From: G965212025 sp965237985
Lineage (GTDB): Bacteria > Pseudomonadota > Gammaproteobacteria > Poriferisulfidales > Oxydemutatoraceae
Direction of reading: 5' to 3'
Length of the DNA: 64,000 nt
NCBI GenBank assembly: GCA_965237985.1
Contig: OZ250161.1
Coordinates: 434,001 to 498,000 of the forward strand
The notes under the pieces: generated by a model
The model's database searches: none
The model's input: only the letters and a program-made list of their open reading frames with translations
What the model was told of the DNA's origin: nothing
Shown: piece after piece, positions 1-8,687 of the stretch
Position numbering within the stretch: the stretch's first letter is position 1
Layout of the letters: the number at the start of each line of letters is the position of its first letter
Translations under genes and position numbers: made by a program

Positions 1-470
1 TTTCAAAAATACTGAAACTGGCGCCGATTTCCGGCTACGACACTGGTCTGGAGGTCGCCCGGTTTCTGGTTTTACCGGTTCTCGTAGGGGTGCTTAGTGG
101 CATAGGCGCGGGAAGCCGCTGGTATCGGACTATTTTCCTGGAGGAAATAGGCAAGCCTTATGTAAAAACCGCGCGCGCCAAAGGTCTGCAGGAAGCGCAT
201 GTTCTGTTCAAGCACGTATTGAGAAATGCTTTGATTCCAATTTTGACCGGGATTGTGGTGGTGTTGCCGGTCTTGTTCATGGGCAGCCTCATCATTGAAT
301 CTTTTTTCGGCATCCCAGGTCTTGGCAGCTACACCATCGAAGCCATCATTCATCAGGACTTTGCCATTGTCCGCTCCATGGTTTTTCTGGGCTCAATATT
401 GTACATAGCAGGCCTGCTGCTCACGGATATTTCCTACGCACTTGTTGATCCCAGGGTGCGGTTCAGCTAG
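1..470 (+). CDS. Oligopeptide-type ABC transporter permease, 3' part (OppB/DppB/YejB family)
   Basis: The gene enters from the left edge; reading starts in frame at base 3, and no start is visible. It is the C-terminal half of an inner-membrane permease that, with its partner, forms the channel of a peptide-type ABC importer. The EAA-loop signature that contacts the ATPase is clear (EEIGKPYVKTARAKG followed by LRNALIP), then two hydrophobic segments, the family hallmark ESFFGIPGLG, and a DPRVRFS-type C-terminus. The second permease and a double ATPase follow on the same strand, so this is a transporter operon; a binding protein, if present, is outside. The substrate cannot be read from sequence; YejB-like transporters move peptides. 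Confidence 0.9.
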   Translation, partial: SKILKLAPISGYDTGLEVARFLVLPVLVGVLSGIGAGSRWYRTIFLEEIGKPYVKTARAKGLQEAHVLFKHVLRNALIPILTGIVVVLPVLFMGSLIIESFFGIPGLGSYTIEAIIHQDFAIVRSMVFLGSILYIAGLLLTDISYALVDPRVRFS

Positions 471-523
471 CTGGGAAAGGCCCGATACCAACAGTTTTAT
501 TCATTTGATCTCTCGTTGACGAC

Positions 524-1948
524 GTGCCGGTAATTTTTGTCACCGATGCTCTATTCCTGACCTTGATGGCATCCGGGGTTGCGGCGACTTTTTATATTCG
601 TCGTCACCCGCATTTTTTAATTCCTTGGCGTAAACTTTCCCGGAGTCGCAGCGCCATGATTTCCTTGGTGATTTTGCTGTTTTATCTAACGGTCACTTTG
701 CTGGATTCGCTGCATTTCAAAGTTCCCATCATCAACGCCGACCCGGAAAAACACGCAAATTACGCTACCGACATCATCAGCGTTTTCGATTACCTTGTAG
801 CGCCGATTCTGATTTTTGACAAACAGGAAAAAACTTTCTCGGAACCGTTTTCCACCCACCTGTTCAGCAAAGAAACCCGAAGACTTCCTGATGGAAGCTG
901 GGAGAACACCTACCACCGTTTGAAAATCGCCGGTCCACAGTCCGCCAATCCTGATCGAGAAACACCCCATGAGGGTCTAACCGTCCTTTTTCAAGCCCTC
1001 GCGTGGACGCTGCTTTTTTTAACGCTCCTTTTCAGCGCTTTTTTCGCACTGCGGTCCCGTCGCACCGGGACTTCAATTCGAGAAACTGTGAGCGAAATCA
1101 TGCGCGGCAAAAGCGCCGTGCCCTGGCGAGAAATCCTGCTGACTTTTTCCCTGCTTTCCCTGTTGCTCACTGTGCTTTTTGCACTCAGCTCGAATTACCA
1201 CGTTTTTGGCACCGACAAAGTTGGGGAGGATGTTTTTTACAAAACTTTGAAAAGCATTCGTACCGGAGTACTCATCGGCACCTTGACCACTATTTTCATG
1301 TTGCCTTTCGCACTGCTGCTCGGTGTCGTGGCTGGTTATTTTTTAGGCTGGGTAGACGATGTGATCCAGTATGTTTACACGACTCTGAACTCCATTCCTT
1401 CCGTGCTGTTGATTGCGGCTGGTGTCTTGATGTTGCAGATTTACATGACACAACATGAAGCTGATTTCGCTTCCGTAGCGGAAAGAAGCAATGCCAAGTT
1501 GCTTTTTCTGTGTCTGGTGCTCGGGATCACCAGTTGGACCGGTCTTTGTCGCCTGCTCAGAGCTGAAACGTTGAAAGTAAAGAGCATGGATTATATTCAG
1601 GCCGCACGCTGCACAGGCTCAGGACGCTTGAGAATCATTTTGCGCCACGTGCTTCCCAATGTCGCTCATATCGCTTTCATTACGACTGCCCTTGAATTCA
1701 GCACCCTGGTGCTGGCGGAGGCCATACTTTCCTATATCAATATCGGCGTGGACCCGGCAATGCACAGTTGGGGAAACATGATCAGTGCCGCACGCCTGGA
1801 AATGGCAAGAGAACCGGAGGTCTGGTGGTCCCTTACGGCTGCATTGGTGTTCATGTTTGGGCTGGTGCTTTGCGCGAACCTTTTTGCTGATGCGGTCAGA
1901 GACGCTTTTGACCCCCACACAGAAATTCAGCAGGTGCCGCAGCAATGA
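524..1948 (+). CDS. Oligopeptide-type ABC transporter permease with enlarged N-terminal region (OppC/DppC/YejE family)
   Basis: Second inner-membrane permease of the importer, 474 residues against the usual 280 to 340. The C-terminal half is orthodox: FGTDKVGEDV near residue 229, membrane segments, the EAA loop (LKVKSMDYIQAARCTG, then LRHVLPN), and a VRDAFDP terminus. The N-terminal part is unusual. Hydrophobic helices lie near residues 5-23 and 45-62, a hydrophilic stretch spans about 65-150, and more helices lie near 155-175 and 203-225, before the conserved domain. The start used is GTG at 524 with a weak ribosome site; an in-frame ATG at 566 is an alternative. It lies 53 bases after the first permease and is probably co-transcribed. 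Confidence 0.87.
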   Translation: MPVIFVTDALFLTLMASGVAATFYIRRHPHFLIPWRKLSRSRSAMISLVILLFYLTVTLLDSLHFKVPIINADPEKHANYATDIISVFDYLVAPILIFDKQEKTFSEPFSTHLFSKETRRLPDGSWENTYHRLKIAGPQSANPDRETPHEGLTVLFQALAWTLLFLTLLFSAFFALRSRRTGTSIRETVSEIMRGKSAVPWREILLTFSLLSLLLTVLFALSSNYHVFGTDKVGEDVFYKTLKSIRTGVLIGTLTTIFMLPFALLLGVVAGYFLGWVDDVIQYVYTTLNSIPSVLLIAAGVLMLQIYMTQHEADFASVAERSNAKLLFLCLVLGITSWTGLCRLLRAETLKVKSMDYIQAARCTGSGRLRIILRHVLPNVAHIAFITTALEFSTLVLAEAILSYINIGVDPAMHSWGNMISAARLEMAREPEVWWSLTAALVFMFGLVLCANLFADAVRDAFDPHTEIQQVPQQ

Positions 1949-2029
1949 CGACTCCATACAAAATGCGGCTGTTCACGAAGGAATCGCACACTGCTTTTTG
2001 CCGCTGTGGCACATGATTTTTCAGGACTG

Positions 2030-3682
2030 ATGCCCGATCTGGAAAATGACGGTTTATTGACTGTCAATAATTTGACGGTGGTTTCGCAAACTGCTGGACG
2101 CCTGCTCGACCGCGTCAGCTTTACGGTGCGCAGGCGACAAGTTTTCTCGCTGCTCGGAGAGTCCGGTGCCGGCAAGTCCTTGGCTGCCTTGGCGATACTA
2201 CGCCTGCTTCCCACAGGGTTGCAGTATGAAAGCGGAGAGATTTTCCTGAAAAACAAAAACCTTCTGTCGTTGTCCGAATTTGCCATGAAAGAAGTACGCG
2301 GCGTGCAGATCGCCATGATTTTCCAGGAGCCCTCCGTTGCTTTCAATCCAGTCATGACGGTTGGCCAACAGATCGATGAAATATTGCGTTTTCATCACGG
2401 CTTGAAAAAGATTGCTGCCCGGGAATGCGCCTGCGAATGGCTGGCGAAAATGGAATTGCAGCGCCCGGCACAGGTTCATCGTTCTTATCCGCATCAGCTT
2501 TCAGGTGGAATGAAACAGCGCGCCATGATTGCCATGGCTTTGGCGTGTGCCCCCGACCTGCTGATTGCCGATGAGCCGACAACCGCTCTTGATGTAACCA
2601 TACAGGCTCAAATTCTGGACTTGTTGCGGTCCATACAAAGTGAACAGGATATTTCCATACTATTTATTTCACATGACCTTTCTGTGGTTTCAAACATTGC
2701 CGACCGCCTGGCAGTCATGCGTGGCGGCCGTATTCTGGATGAAATGCCCACGAGCGAATTTTTTACAGAAAACCGTCATCCTTACAGTCGACAACTGTTG
2801 TCGGCTATTCCTAGCCTGGATAAACGATCCCATCTGTTGCTGGGCGGGGAGCGACGCGAAGCATCAGGCGCCGGGCAATCCGGCAACGTTGAATTGTTGA
2901 AAATTGAAAATTTGAAAGTGCACTTTCCGGTGAGTGTCGGCTTGTTTCGCCGGGCCAAAGATTATGTAAGGGCAGTGGACGGAGTGTCTTTGCATCTGCA
3001 AAAAGGCAAGACTTTGGCAGTGGTGGGAGAGTCCGGGAGTGGGAAAACCACACTTGCCAAAGCGATTCTGAAATTGCTGGTACCGACTTCAGGGAAAATA
3101 TTTTTTGGCGGGCATGATCTTCAAGACTTGTCTGGAAGCGCAGAAAAAACATTCCGCCGCCGAATCCAGGCGGTTTTTCAAGATCCCTATTCGTCGATGA
3201 ATCCGAGAATGACAGCCGGGGAAATGGTTCAGGAAGGAATGCAGGTACATTTCAAGAAAATGGGTGAGCGTGAAATGGACGAAAAAGTCTGCCACTTATT
3301 GTCGGAAGTAGGGATTGAACCCACTTGCCGCAATCACTACCCGCATCAGTTTTCCGGCGGACAAAGACAAAGAATTTGCATTGCCCGCGCATTGGCAGTG
3401 GAACCGGAATTGATCGTCTGTGACGAACCAAGCAGTGCCTTGGACATAACCGTTCAAGCCCAGATTCTCGATTTACTGACGGGCCTTCAGGAGCGTCATG
3501 GCCTGAGTTATTTTTTCATCACCCACGATATGGCGGTTGTTTCCTACCTGGCACACGAAGTAGCGGTCATGTATCAGGGACGCATTGTAGAATTTGGGGA
3601 AACGACGGAGCTGTTTGCAGCACCCAAAGCCTCGTACACAAGAAATTTGTTGTCAGCAGTGCCTCTGTTGCGCACCGGATAA
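2030..3682 (+). CDS. Dipeptide/oligopeptide ABC transporter ATP-binding protein with two fused nucleotide-binding domains (YejF-like)
   Basis: Cytoplasmic ATPase of about 550 residues that carries both halves of the importer motor in one chain, as in YejF; many peptide importers use separate DppD and DppF. Domain 1 shows Walker A GESGAGKS, signature LSGGMKQR and Walker B LLIADEPTTALD. Domain 2 shows GESGSGKT, FSGGQRQR and LIVCDEPSSALD. The OppD/F-type C-terminal segment with HPYSR occurs after domain 1 and a similar one (SYTRNLLSAVP) after domain 2. ATG 2030 is preferred because AGGA lies just upstream; GTG at 2006 is an in-frame alternative. Third gene of the transporter operon. Confidence 0.92.
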   Translation: MPDLENDGLLTVNNLTVVSQTAGRLLDRVSFTVRRRQVFSLLGESGAGKSLAALAILRLLPTGLQYESGEIFLKNKNLLSLSEFAMKEVRGVQIAMIFQEPSVAFNPVMTVGQQIDEILRFHHGLKKIAARECACEWLAKMELQRPAQVHRSYPHQLSGGMKQRAMIAMALACAPDLLIADEPTTALDVTIQAQILDLLRSIQSEQDISILFISHDLSVVSNIADRLAVMRGGRILDEMPTSEFFTENRHPYSRQLLSAIPSLDKRSHLLLGGERREASGAGQSGNVELLKIENLKVHFPVSVGLFRRAKDYVRAVDGVSLHLQKGKTLAVVGESGSGKTTLAKAILKLLVPTSGKIFFGGHDLQDLSGSAEKTFRRRIQAVFQDPYSSMNPRMTAGEMVQEGMQVHFKKMGEREMDEKVCHLLSEVGIEPTCRNHYPHQFSGGQRQRICIARALAVEPELIVCDEPSSALDITVQAQILDLLTGLQERHGLSYFFITHDMAVVSYLAHEVAVMYQGRIVEFGETTELFAAPKASYTRNLLSAVPLLRTG

Positions 3683-3691
3683 GAGATTGTC

Positions 3692-4447
3692 GTGCAAACA
3701 CCACTACGACGCACCAGCTGGCCATCACGGGAATCCCTGAGCTTTGAGCTGGGTTCTTGGTTCTTGCGTCGCGCTGGAGCAAACTTTGCGAGCGCCACCA
3801 GCACCTTGGCTGGGCGATGGCTGGCCAACACGAGAGGAAATTTTGCTTTGGAGTTGCGTATTTCCTGTCATGGGAATCTGTTGGCGGAATATTCTCAGGT
3901 GCGCCCTGTATTCGAACTCGGCAACTACGGGAGCGGTGTCCGCTGTGATTTTGCCAACCTCCCGATTGAAAGCAGGAGCGCCGAACTTGTCGTGGCTTCT
4001 CACGTGTTGGAATTTTCTCTGGCACCGCATATCGTTTTGCGTGAAATCGCCAGGGTGCTGGCCCCGGAAGGTACGCTTCTACTCGTGGCTTTCAATCCCT
4101 TCAGTCTCCTCGGCCTCCAGAAAACCTTGCGCCTGTCACGTGGAGTGCCTTGGTCTGGCCATTACTATGCACAACGCAAAATCCACGACTGGCTGCGACT
4201 ACTGGGCTTCAAAATTCTCTGCTCCCAAGGCATTTCTCAGCCTTTCTTTCATCGCTTTGTCCAACGGTTTGTGCCGGGCCTCGTTTCGGCCGACAAACTT
4301 TACGACTTTGGAGGAATGTATGCCATTAAAGCAAAAAAACAGGTTCCGGGAACCATGATGAATTTGAAAACCTTGGTACCAAATGACTTCTTGAACAATG
4401 ATTCCTGGATACAGCAACCTACAGTACGATGTCGGGAGCTGAAGTAA
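3692..4447 (+). CDS. Class I SAM-dependent methyltransferase, YafS-like
   Basis: Soluble protein of 251 residues with a weak Rossmann-type methyltransferase fold: a glycine-containing VFELGNYGSG segment, an LPIESRSAELVVASHVLEF acidic/hydrophobic stretch and the REIARVLAPEGTLLLVAFNP motif typical of the Methyltransf_11 group. Gene order supports a YafS relationship, since in E. coli yafS lies beside rnhA and dnaQ, as here. The substrate is unknown. The start is GTG 3692, nine bases after the ABC ATPase stop. The 3' end overlaps rnhA by 19 bases, so the two are probably translated from one transcript. Confidence 0.8.
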   Translation: MQTPLRRTSWPSRESLSFELGSWFLRRAGANFASATSTLAGRWLANTRGNFALELRISCHGNLLAEYSQVRPVFELGNYGSGVRCDFANLPIESRSAELVVASHVLEFSLAPHIVLREIARVLAPEGTLLLVAFNPFSLLGLQKTLRLSRGVPWSGHYYAQRKIHDWLRLLGFKILCSQGISQPFFHRFVQRFVPGLVSADKLYDFGGMYAIKAKKQVPGTMMNLKTLVPNDFLNNDSWIQQPTVRCRELK

Positions 4448-4866
4448 CCATCTATACAGACGGGTCCTGCCAAGGTAATCCCGGACCGGGAGGCTGGGCG
4501 GCGATTTTGCAATACCAGGGAACAGAAACAACCATTTCTGGCCATGTAGCTTTCACAACCAACAATCGGATGGAATTGACCGCGGCTGTTGAAGCACTTA
4601 AACACAACAGGCAAAAAAATGCTGTGAAGCTTTATACGGATTCAATGTACCTGAAAAACGGCATCATGAAATGGCTAGCAAACTGGGAGCGGAACGGATG
4701 GCGCACAAGCAAGCGAACTGCCGTGAAAAACCAGGATCTCTGGCAAGAGTTGCGAGAGTTGACAAAAATACATCAGGTACAGTGGTATTGGGTCAAAGCA
4801 CATGCCCAAAACGAAATGAATATCCGTGTTGATAAAATCGCGCGCTCAAGCAGTTTCAAACCATGA
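4429..4866 (+). CDS. rnhA: Ribonuclease HI
   Basis: Hydrolyses the RNA strand of RNA-DNA hybrids, removing R-loops and replication primers. The 145-residue length is close to E. coli RNase HI. The four carboxylates of the two-metal site are in place: Asp11 in YTDGSCQGNPGPGG, Glu49 in NRMELTA, Asp71 in LYTDS and Asp135 in RVDKIAR, with the catalytic-loop His125 in VKAHA. It starts inside the methyltransferase gene, and its TGA overlaps the dnaQ start codon (ATGA). Here rnhA and dnaQ are co-directional, whereas E. coli has them divergent. Confidence 0.97.
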   Translation: MSGAEVTIYTDGSCQGNPGPGGWAAILQYQGTETTISGHVAFTTNNRMELTAAVEALKHNRQKNAVKLYTDSMYLKNGIMKWLANWERNGWRTSKRTAVKNQDLWQELRELTKIHQVQWYWVKAHAQNEMNIRVDKIARSSSFKP

Positions 4867-5540
4867 AACAAATTGTTCTGGATATTGAAACCACTGGGCT
4901 TAAAGTGGAACGAGGGGATCGCATCATAGAGATTGCCTGCATCGAGATCCGCAACCTCTCCATCAGCGATAACACCTTCCATGCCTATATTAGTCCGCAG
5001 CATAAGATTTCCGAGGAGGCCGAGAAAATTCACGGACTCAGTGAAGATTTTTTACGCGACAAGCCTGAATTCCCCCACATTGCGCCAAAACTGATTGATT
5101 TCATCAAAGGTTCAGAACTCCTGATTCACAATGCGCCTTTTGATATCGGGTTCCTGATGCAGGAATTCAAGCTTGCCGGCGTGGGTAATTTTCTCCAGCT
5201 TTGTGACTGCACCGTTTTTGATACTCTGGAAACTGCAAGACTTCTTCACCCCGGGCTTAGAAACAGCCTTGACGCACTGTGTGAACGCTATCACATTGAT
5301 CATGCGATGCGGGAAAAACATGGTGCCATGACAGACTCCAAGCTTCTGGCGGAAGTGTACTTTGCAATGACCAGCAGGCAGTCCCACCTGGATTTTGAAG
5401 TCGCCCGCCCTCTGAAAAGCAGTGATATGACCATAAACCAACATGGCAGTGGGGAGGAGCTACGCCCGACCGTTCTTAAAGCAAGTTCTAAAGAATTAGA
5501 TATACATAAAAGGTTTATGAAAGAATTTCTTACAAAATAG
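4863..5540 (+). CDS. dnaQ: DNA polymerase III epsilon subunit, 3'-5' proofreading exonuclease
   Basis: Proofreading subunit of the replicative polymerase core, 225 residues. Exo I is DIETTG with Asp7 and Glu9, Exo II is HNAPFDIGFL, and Exo III epsilon is the HGAMTDSKLLAEVY segment with the general-base His and metal-binding Asp. The tail after about residue 180 is the flexible, clamp- and alpha-binding region and is poorly conserved, as expected. Coupled to rnhA by a four-base ATGA overlap. It is the last protein gene before tRNA-Ile. Confidence 0.96.
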   Translation: MKQIVLDIETTGLKVERGDRIIEIACIEIRNLSISDNTFHAYISPQHKISEEAEKIHGLSEDFLRDKPEFPHIAPKLIDFIKGSELLIHNAPFDIGFLMQEFKLAGVGNFLQLCDCTVFDTLETARLLHPGLRNSLDALCERYHIDHAMREKHGAMTDSKLLAEVYFAMTSRQSHLDFEVARPLKSSDMTINQHGSGEELRPTVLKASSKELDIHKRFMKEFLTK

Positions 5541-5607
5541 CATATGACGATGATGCTGACTTTATTGTGTTTTGATCACAAATTTCTTAGCATCCGTTTT
5601 CCTTTCC

Positions 5608-5681
<74 letters not shown>

Positions 5682-7047
5682 TTCGTACTGTCCCACCTGT
5701 AACCTGAAACCATGATGGGCCGAGTGCTGTGCCTCAGCAGCGTTCAGCATTGCACGGTGGTGCTTTAATCGTAAATGTTCCTTGGCCCCGGCATCAGAAA
5801 GCATCTTGTGCCGTTTCCATACCGCATTTGTCATTGTTGATGACCGTGCCGCCCAGACAGATTCATCGCCAATGTCAGAATTCCAAGGCGACATGCCAGT
5901 ACCTTTCGCCAGTGCCACGTAAACGACTGAATGGTGCGCTCACGCTTCGTGGCTGTGTGTTCTCTACTGGCTGAAGATCCGGCGGTCTTCAGCCCGATCG
6001 TGAAACCGGTATTGGCTCAAGCCGTGATCACCTGCGTTCAAACTCTCGGTGCAGGCTTGTCAGGCCGGCCGTGCCGCTGGAGATCTCCCGCATGAAGAAT
6101 CTGCCGCAGTCGTACGGATTTTTGTTTGCCCGCGCACAATGCCAAGAGCTTGATGACTGCCAGTTACTGCGGATCGGGAACCTGGGCATGCTGGACCTGG
6201 AAGTCCTCGAACGGATGATGCTCAGTGCGATGAAACGCCCGAAGTGGCTGTCTGCACAGGAAATGCAAATCCACGGCCAACCAGCGAATGACTCGCTGAA
6301 GTTAATGCAGCTCAATCGCCACTTCCTGGCTGCGTGTTGCCTCGGCACCTTCCCGACCGCGAGATCTTCTCGGGAAAAAGTTTGCCTGGCTCTGTCCGCC
6401 GGCAGTGCCGCTGGAGATCTCCCGCATGAAGAATCTCCCGCAGTCGTACGGATTTTTGTTTGCCTGCGCACAATGCCAAGAGCTTGATGACTGCCAGTTA
6501 CTGCGGATCGAGAACCTGGGCATGCTGGACCTGGAAGTCCTCGAGCGGATGATGCTCAGTGTGATGAAGCGCCCAAAGTGACCGTCTGCACAGGAAATGC
6601 AAATCCACGGCGCAACCAATGAATGACTCGCTAAAGTTGATGCAGCTCAATCGCCACTTCCTGGCTGCGTGTTGCCTCGGCACCTTCCCGACCGCGAGAT
6701 CTTCTCGGGAAAAAGTTTGCCTGGCTCTGTCCGCCGACCGTGCCTGACGACCTGAGGTGCCGAAATTGTTTAGATCGGTGTCTACGGTGAGCTAGGACGG
6801 CGGAGCACAAACAAGACCGTTCCCCCTCCCGGAAAAACTGTTTCTCTTCGAGTAAGGGGTGCGCCGCTTGCTGGTGTTCAGGAAATACAGCAGATGGAAA
6901 ATTCTGTCAACCATGAAAAGCTCTGACCCAGGCGGCACTCCGTGAAATAAAGACGTTTTTGCCAAAGGGTTCAGGTCTGCGCAAGCTTGCAAATCAGAGG
7001 GGATTTTCTTAGGATGGCGATATGCCGTTGTTGATTTGAGGCACGAT
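5682..7047. other. Gene-poor stretch after tRNA-Ile
   Basis: About 1.3 kb without a recognisable protein gene. It holds the 334-bp direct repeat described separately. Short open frames exist on both strands but have no family resemblance that I recognise, and the repeat copies differ by substitutions that include a stop (TGG to TGA) in the best plus-strand frame. It may be a decayed gene or mobile-element remnant. The final bases before 7048 carry the msrP ribosome-binding site. Confidence 0.6.
6071..6740. repeat. Two-copy tandem direct repeat, unit about 334 bp
   Basis: Copy 1 spans 6071-6404 and copy 2 spans 6405 to about 6740. Both begin GTGCCGCTGGAGATCTCCCG and end near CTGGCTCTGTCCGCC. 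They differ by scattered substitutions and a one-base insertion near 6611. The unit contains a small palindrome, GCGAGATCTTCTCG, near its end. The unit length is not a multiple of three, so any reading frame through copy 1 shifts in copy 2. This suggests duplication of non-coding or already inactive DNA. Confidence 0.85.
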
Positions 7048-8016
7048 ATGCTGATAAAAATTCACCACCAATCCGAACCCAAACCCAGCGAAATCACGCC
7101 GGAATCTGTTTATCGCGATAGAAGGCGTTTTATTGCCGGAAGTGGCGCGATTGCCGGAACTTTGCTGGCTCCCGGAGTGATGGCGGCCCTGGATAAAAGC
7201 TTTGGAGATTTGCCCGCCAGCCGTTTCAATACCAAAGAAAAACTCACGCCTTATAACGTGGTAACGACTTACAATAATTTCTATGAAATGGGCAGCAAAA
7301 AAGACGATCCGTTCAAGTTTGCCGATACCCTGAAAACCAGACCTTGGAGCATTGAGGTAGGGGGGGAATGCCACAAGCCCGGCATCTATAATCTGGAAGA
7401 TTTCGTGAAACCTTACAGCCTGGAAGATCGAGTGTATCGCCTGCGTTGTGTGGAAGCGTGGTCAATGGTGATTCCTTGGGTCGGCTTTGAAGTCAAGGAA
7501 ATCATCAAAAAAGCAGAGCCCAAAACTTCTGCCAGATATGTGGCTTTTACAACGGTTTTAGACCGTGAGAATCTACCGGCACAAAAACCCAATCTGTTTC
7601 GCAGTTTTTTTTCCAGCATCAGGTGGCCTTATGTTGAGGGTTTGCGCCTTGACGAGGCCATGAACCCCTTGGCTATTTTTTCCGTCGGTCTGTACGGCAA
7701 GCCGCTTCCCAATCAAAACGGTGCTCCGCTAAGGCTGGTGGTTCCGTGGAAATATGGGTTCAAAAGCATTAAATCCATCACGAAAATCCGCTTTGTGGAG
7801 AAAGTACCTCCCACTTCCTGGAACCTGATTGATCCAGGTGAATACGGTTTTTATTCCAATGTAAATCCAAAAGTTGATCACCCTCGCTGGTCACAAAAAC
7901 GTGAGAAGCGTCTACTGGGCGGTTTCCCCACCTGGCGCGAAACCCAACTTTTCAACGGCTACGCAGAACAGGTGGCTTCCATGTATGAAGGCATGGACTT
8001 GCAGAAAAATTTCTAG
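7048..8016 (+). CDS. msrP: Protein-methionine-sulfoxide reductase catalytic subunit MsrP (YedY)
   Basis: Periplasmic molybdopterin enzyme that reduces methionine sulfoxide in envelope proteins, taking electrons from MsrQ. A Tat signal is visible (RDRRRFIAGSG at residues 23-33, then a hydrophobic run ending near APGVMA). The molybdenum-ligating Cys134 lies in RLRCVEAW, and the C-terminal VVPWKYGFKSIKSI segment is diagnostic of YedY. ATG 7048 was chosen because GAGG lies six bases upstream; a TTG at 7036 extends the frame by four codons. msrQ follows 23 bases downstream. A run of seven G lies at 7360-7366. Confidence 0.96.
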   Translation: MLIKIHHQSEPKPSEITPESVYRDRRRFIAGSGAIAGTLLAPGVMAALDKSFGDLPASRFNTKEKLTPYNVVTTYNNFYEMGSKKDDPFKFADTLKTRPWSIEVGGECHKPGIYNLEDFVKPYSLEDRVYRLRCVEAWSMVIPWVGFEVKEIIKKAEPKTSARYVAFTTVLDRENLPAQKPNLFRSFFSSIRWPYVEGLRLDEAMNPLAIFSVGLYGKPLPNQNGAPLRLVVPWKYGFKSIKSITKIRFVEKVPPTSWNLIDPGEYGFYSNVNPKVDHPRWSQKREKRLLGGFPTWRETQLFNGYAEQVASMYEGMDLQKNF

Positions 8017-8039
8017 GTACGCGCAATCCCTGACAATTT

Positions 8040-8627
8040 TTGAAGAAAGCGGTCCGTCTTGGCGTTCATCTTGCCTGCTTGACGCCATTGACGCTGGTAC
8101 TCTTGGCAATTTACACCGGCCGGGCAGGGCCAAATCCCCCAGAGTTTTTTACCGAAAGCACCGGTGACTGGACCCTGCGTTTTCTGCTGATCACCCTTAG
8201 CGTTAGGCCCGCCGCAAAGATTTTCAAATATCCGGTGTTGCTGAGTTATCGGCGCGTTGCAGGACTTTATGCGTTTTTTTATGCCTGTGTGCATTTTCTG
8301 ACTTTTTCCGCCTTTGACCACCTTTTTATCTGGCAGGAAATTGTTGCCGACATTGCCAAAAGACCGTTCATCTATGTTGGTTTCGGATCCTTGCTTGCCT
8401 TGGTTCCTTTGGCGGCAACTTCCACTAAAAAAGCCATCAGGGTCATGGGCCACAAATGGAAAATTCTGCATCGGCTGGTGTACGTAATCGCCATTTCCGG
8501 CATGGTGCACTACTGGTGGCAAATCCGTGATGATTATGAAAAGGCGGCACTGTATTCGCTGATTCTGATTATTTTGCTGGGTTACCGCTTTTTTTCCTGG
8601 TTACGGTTCAGGCGCCGGTTTGCCTGA
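8040..8627 (+). CDS. msrQ: Heme-binding membrane subunit MsrQ (YedZ)
   Basis: Inner-membrane b-type cytochrome of the ferric-reductase-like family that passes respiratory-chain electrons to MsrP. The 195 residues contain about six hydrophobic segments, with histidines placed for heme binding (ACVHFLTF, HKWKILHRLVY, GMVHYWW), and the ITLSVRPAAK and KRPFIYVGFG motifs of YedZ. The start is TTG 8040 with no strong ribosome site, consistent with coupling to msrP upstream. It ends 61 bases before glyA, which has its own promoter-like sequence. Confidence 0.95.
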   Translation: MKKAVRLGVHLACLTPLTLVLLAIYTGRAGPNPPEFFTESTGDWTLRFLLITLSVRPAAKIFKYPVLLSYRRVAGLYAFFYACVHFLTFSAFDHLFIWQEIVADIAKRPFIYVGFGSLLALVPLAATSTKKAIRVMGHKWKILHRLVYVIAISGMVHYWWQIRDDYEKAALYSLILIILLGYRFFSWLRFRRRFA

Positions 8628-8647
8628 GTTTGAGTGTCTTTTATAAT
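8620..8647 (+). promoter_or_regulatory. Sigma70-type promoter for glyA
   Basis: A perfect -10 box TATAAT at 8642-8647 is preceded, with a 16-base spacer, by TTGCCT at 8620-8625 (four of six matches to the -35 consensus). It starts inside the msrQ 3' end and would give a leader of about 34 bases before glyA. The assignment is by eye only. Confidence 0.55.
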
Positions 8648-8687
8648 TTCTCTTTCAACTTGATGTTTTCAAGACAGGAGTGGGGCT

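Noticed and set aside
6028..6487. Open frames on both strands within the 334-bp repeat
   Set aside because: The unit length shifts frame between copies and copy 2 gains a stop in the best plus frame; no family match.
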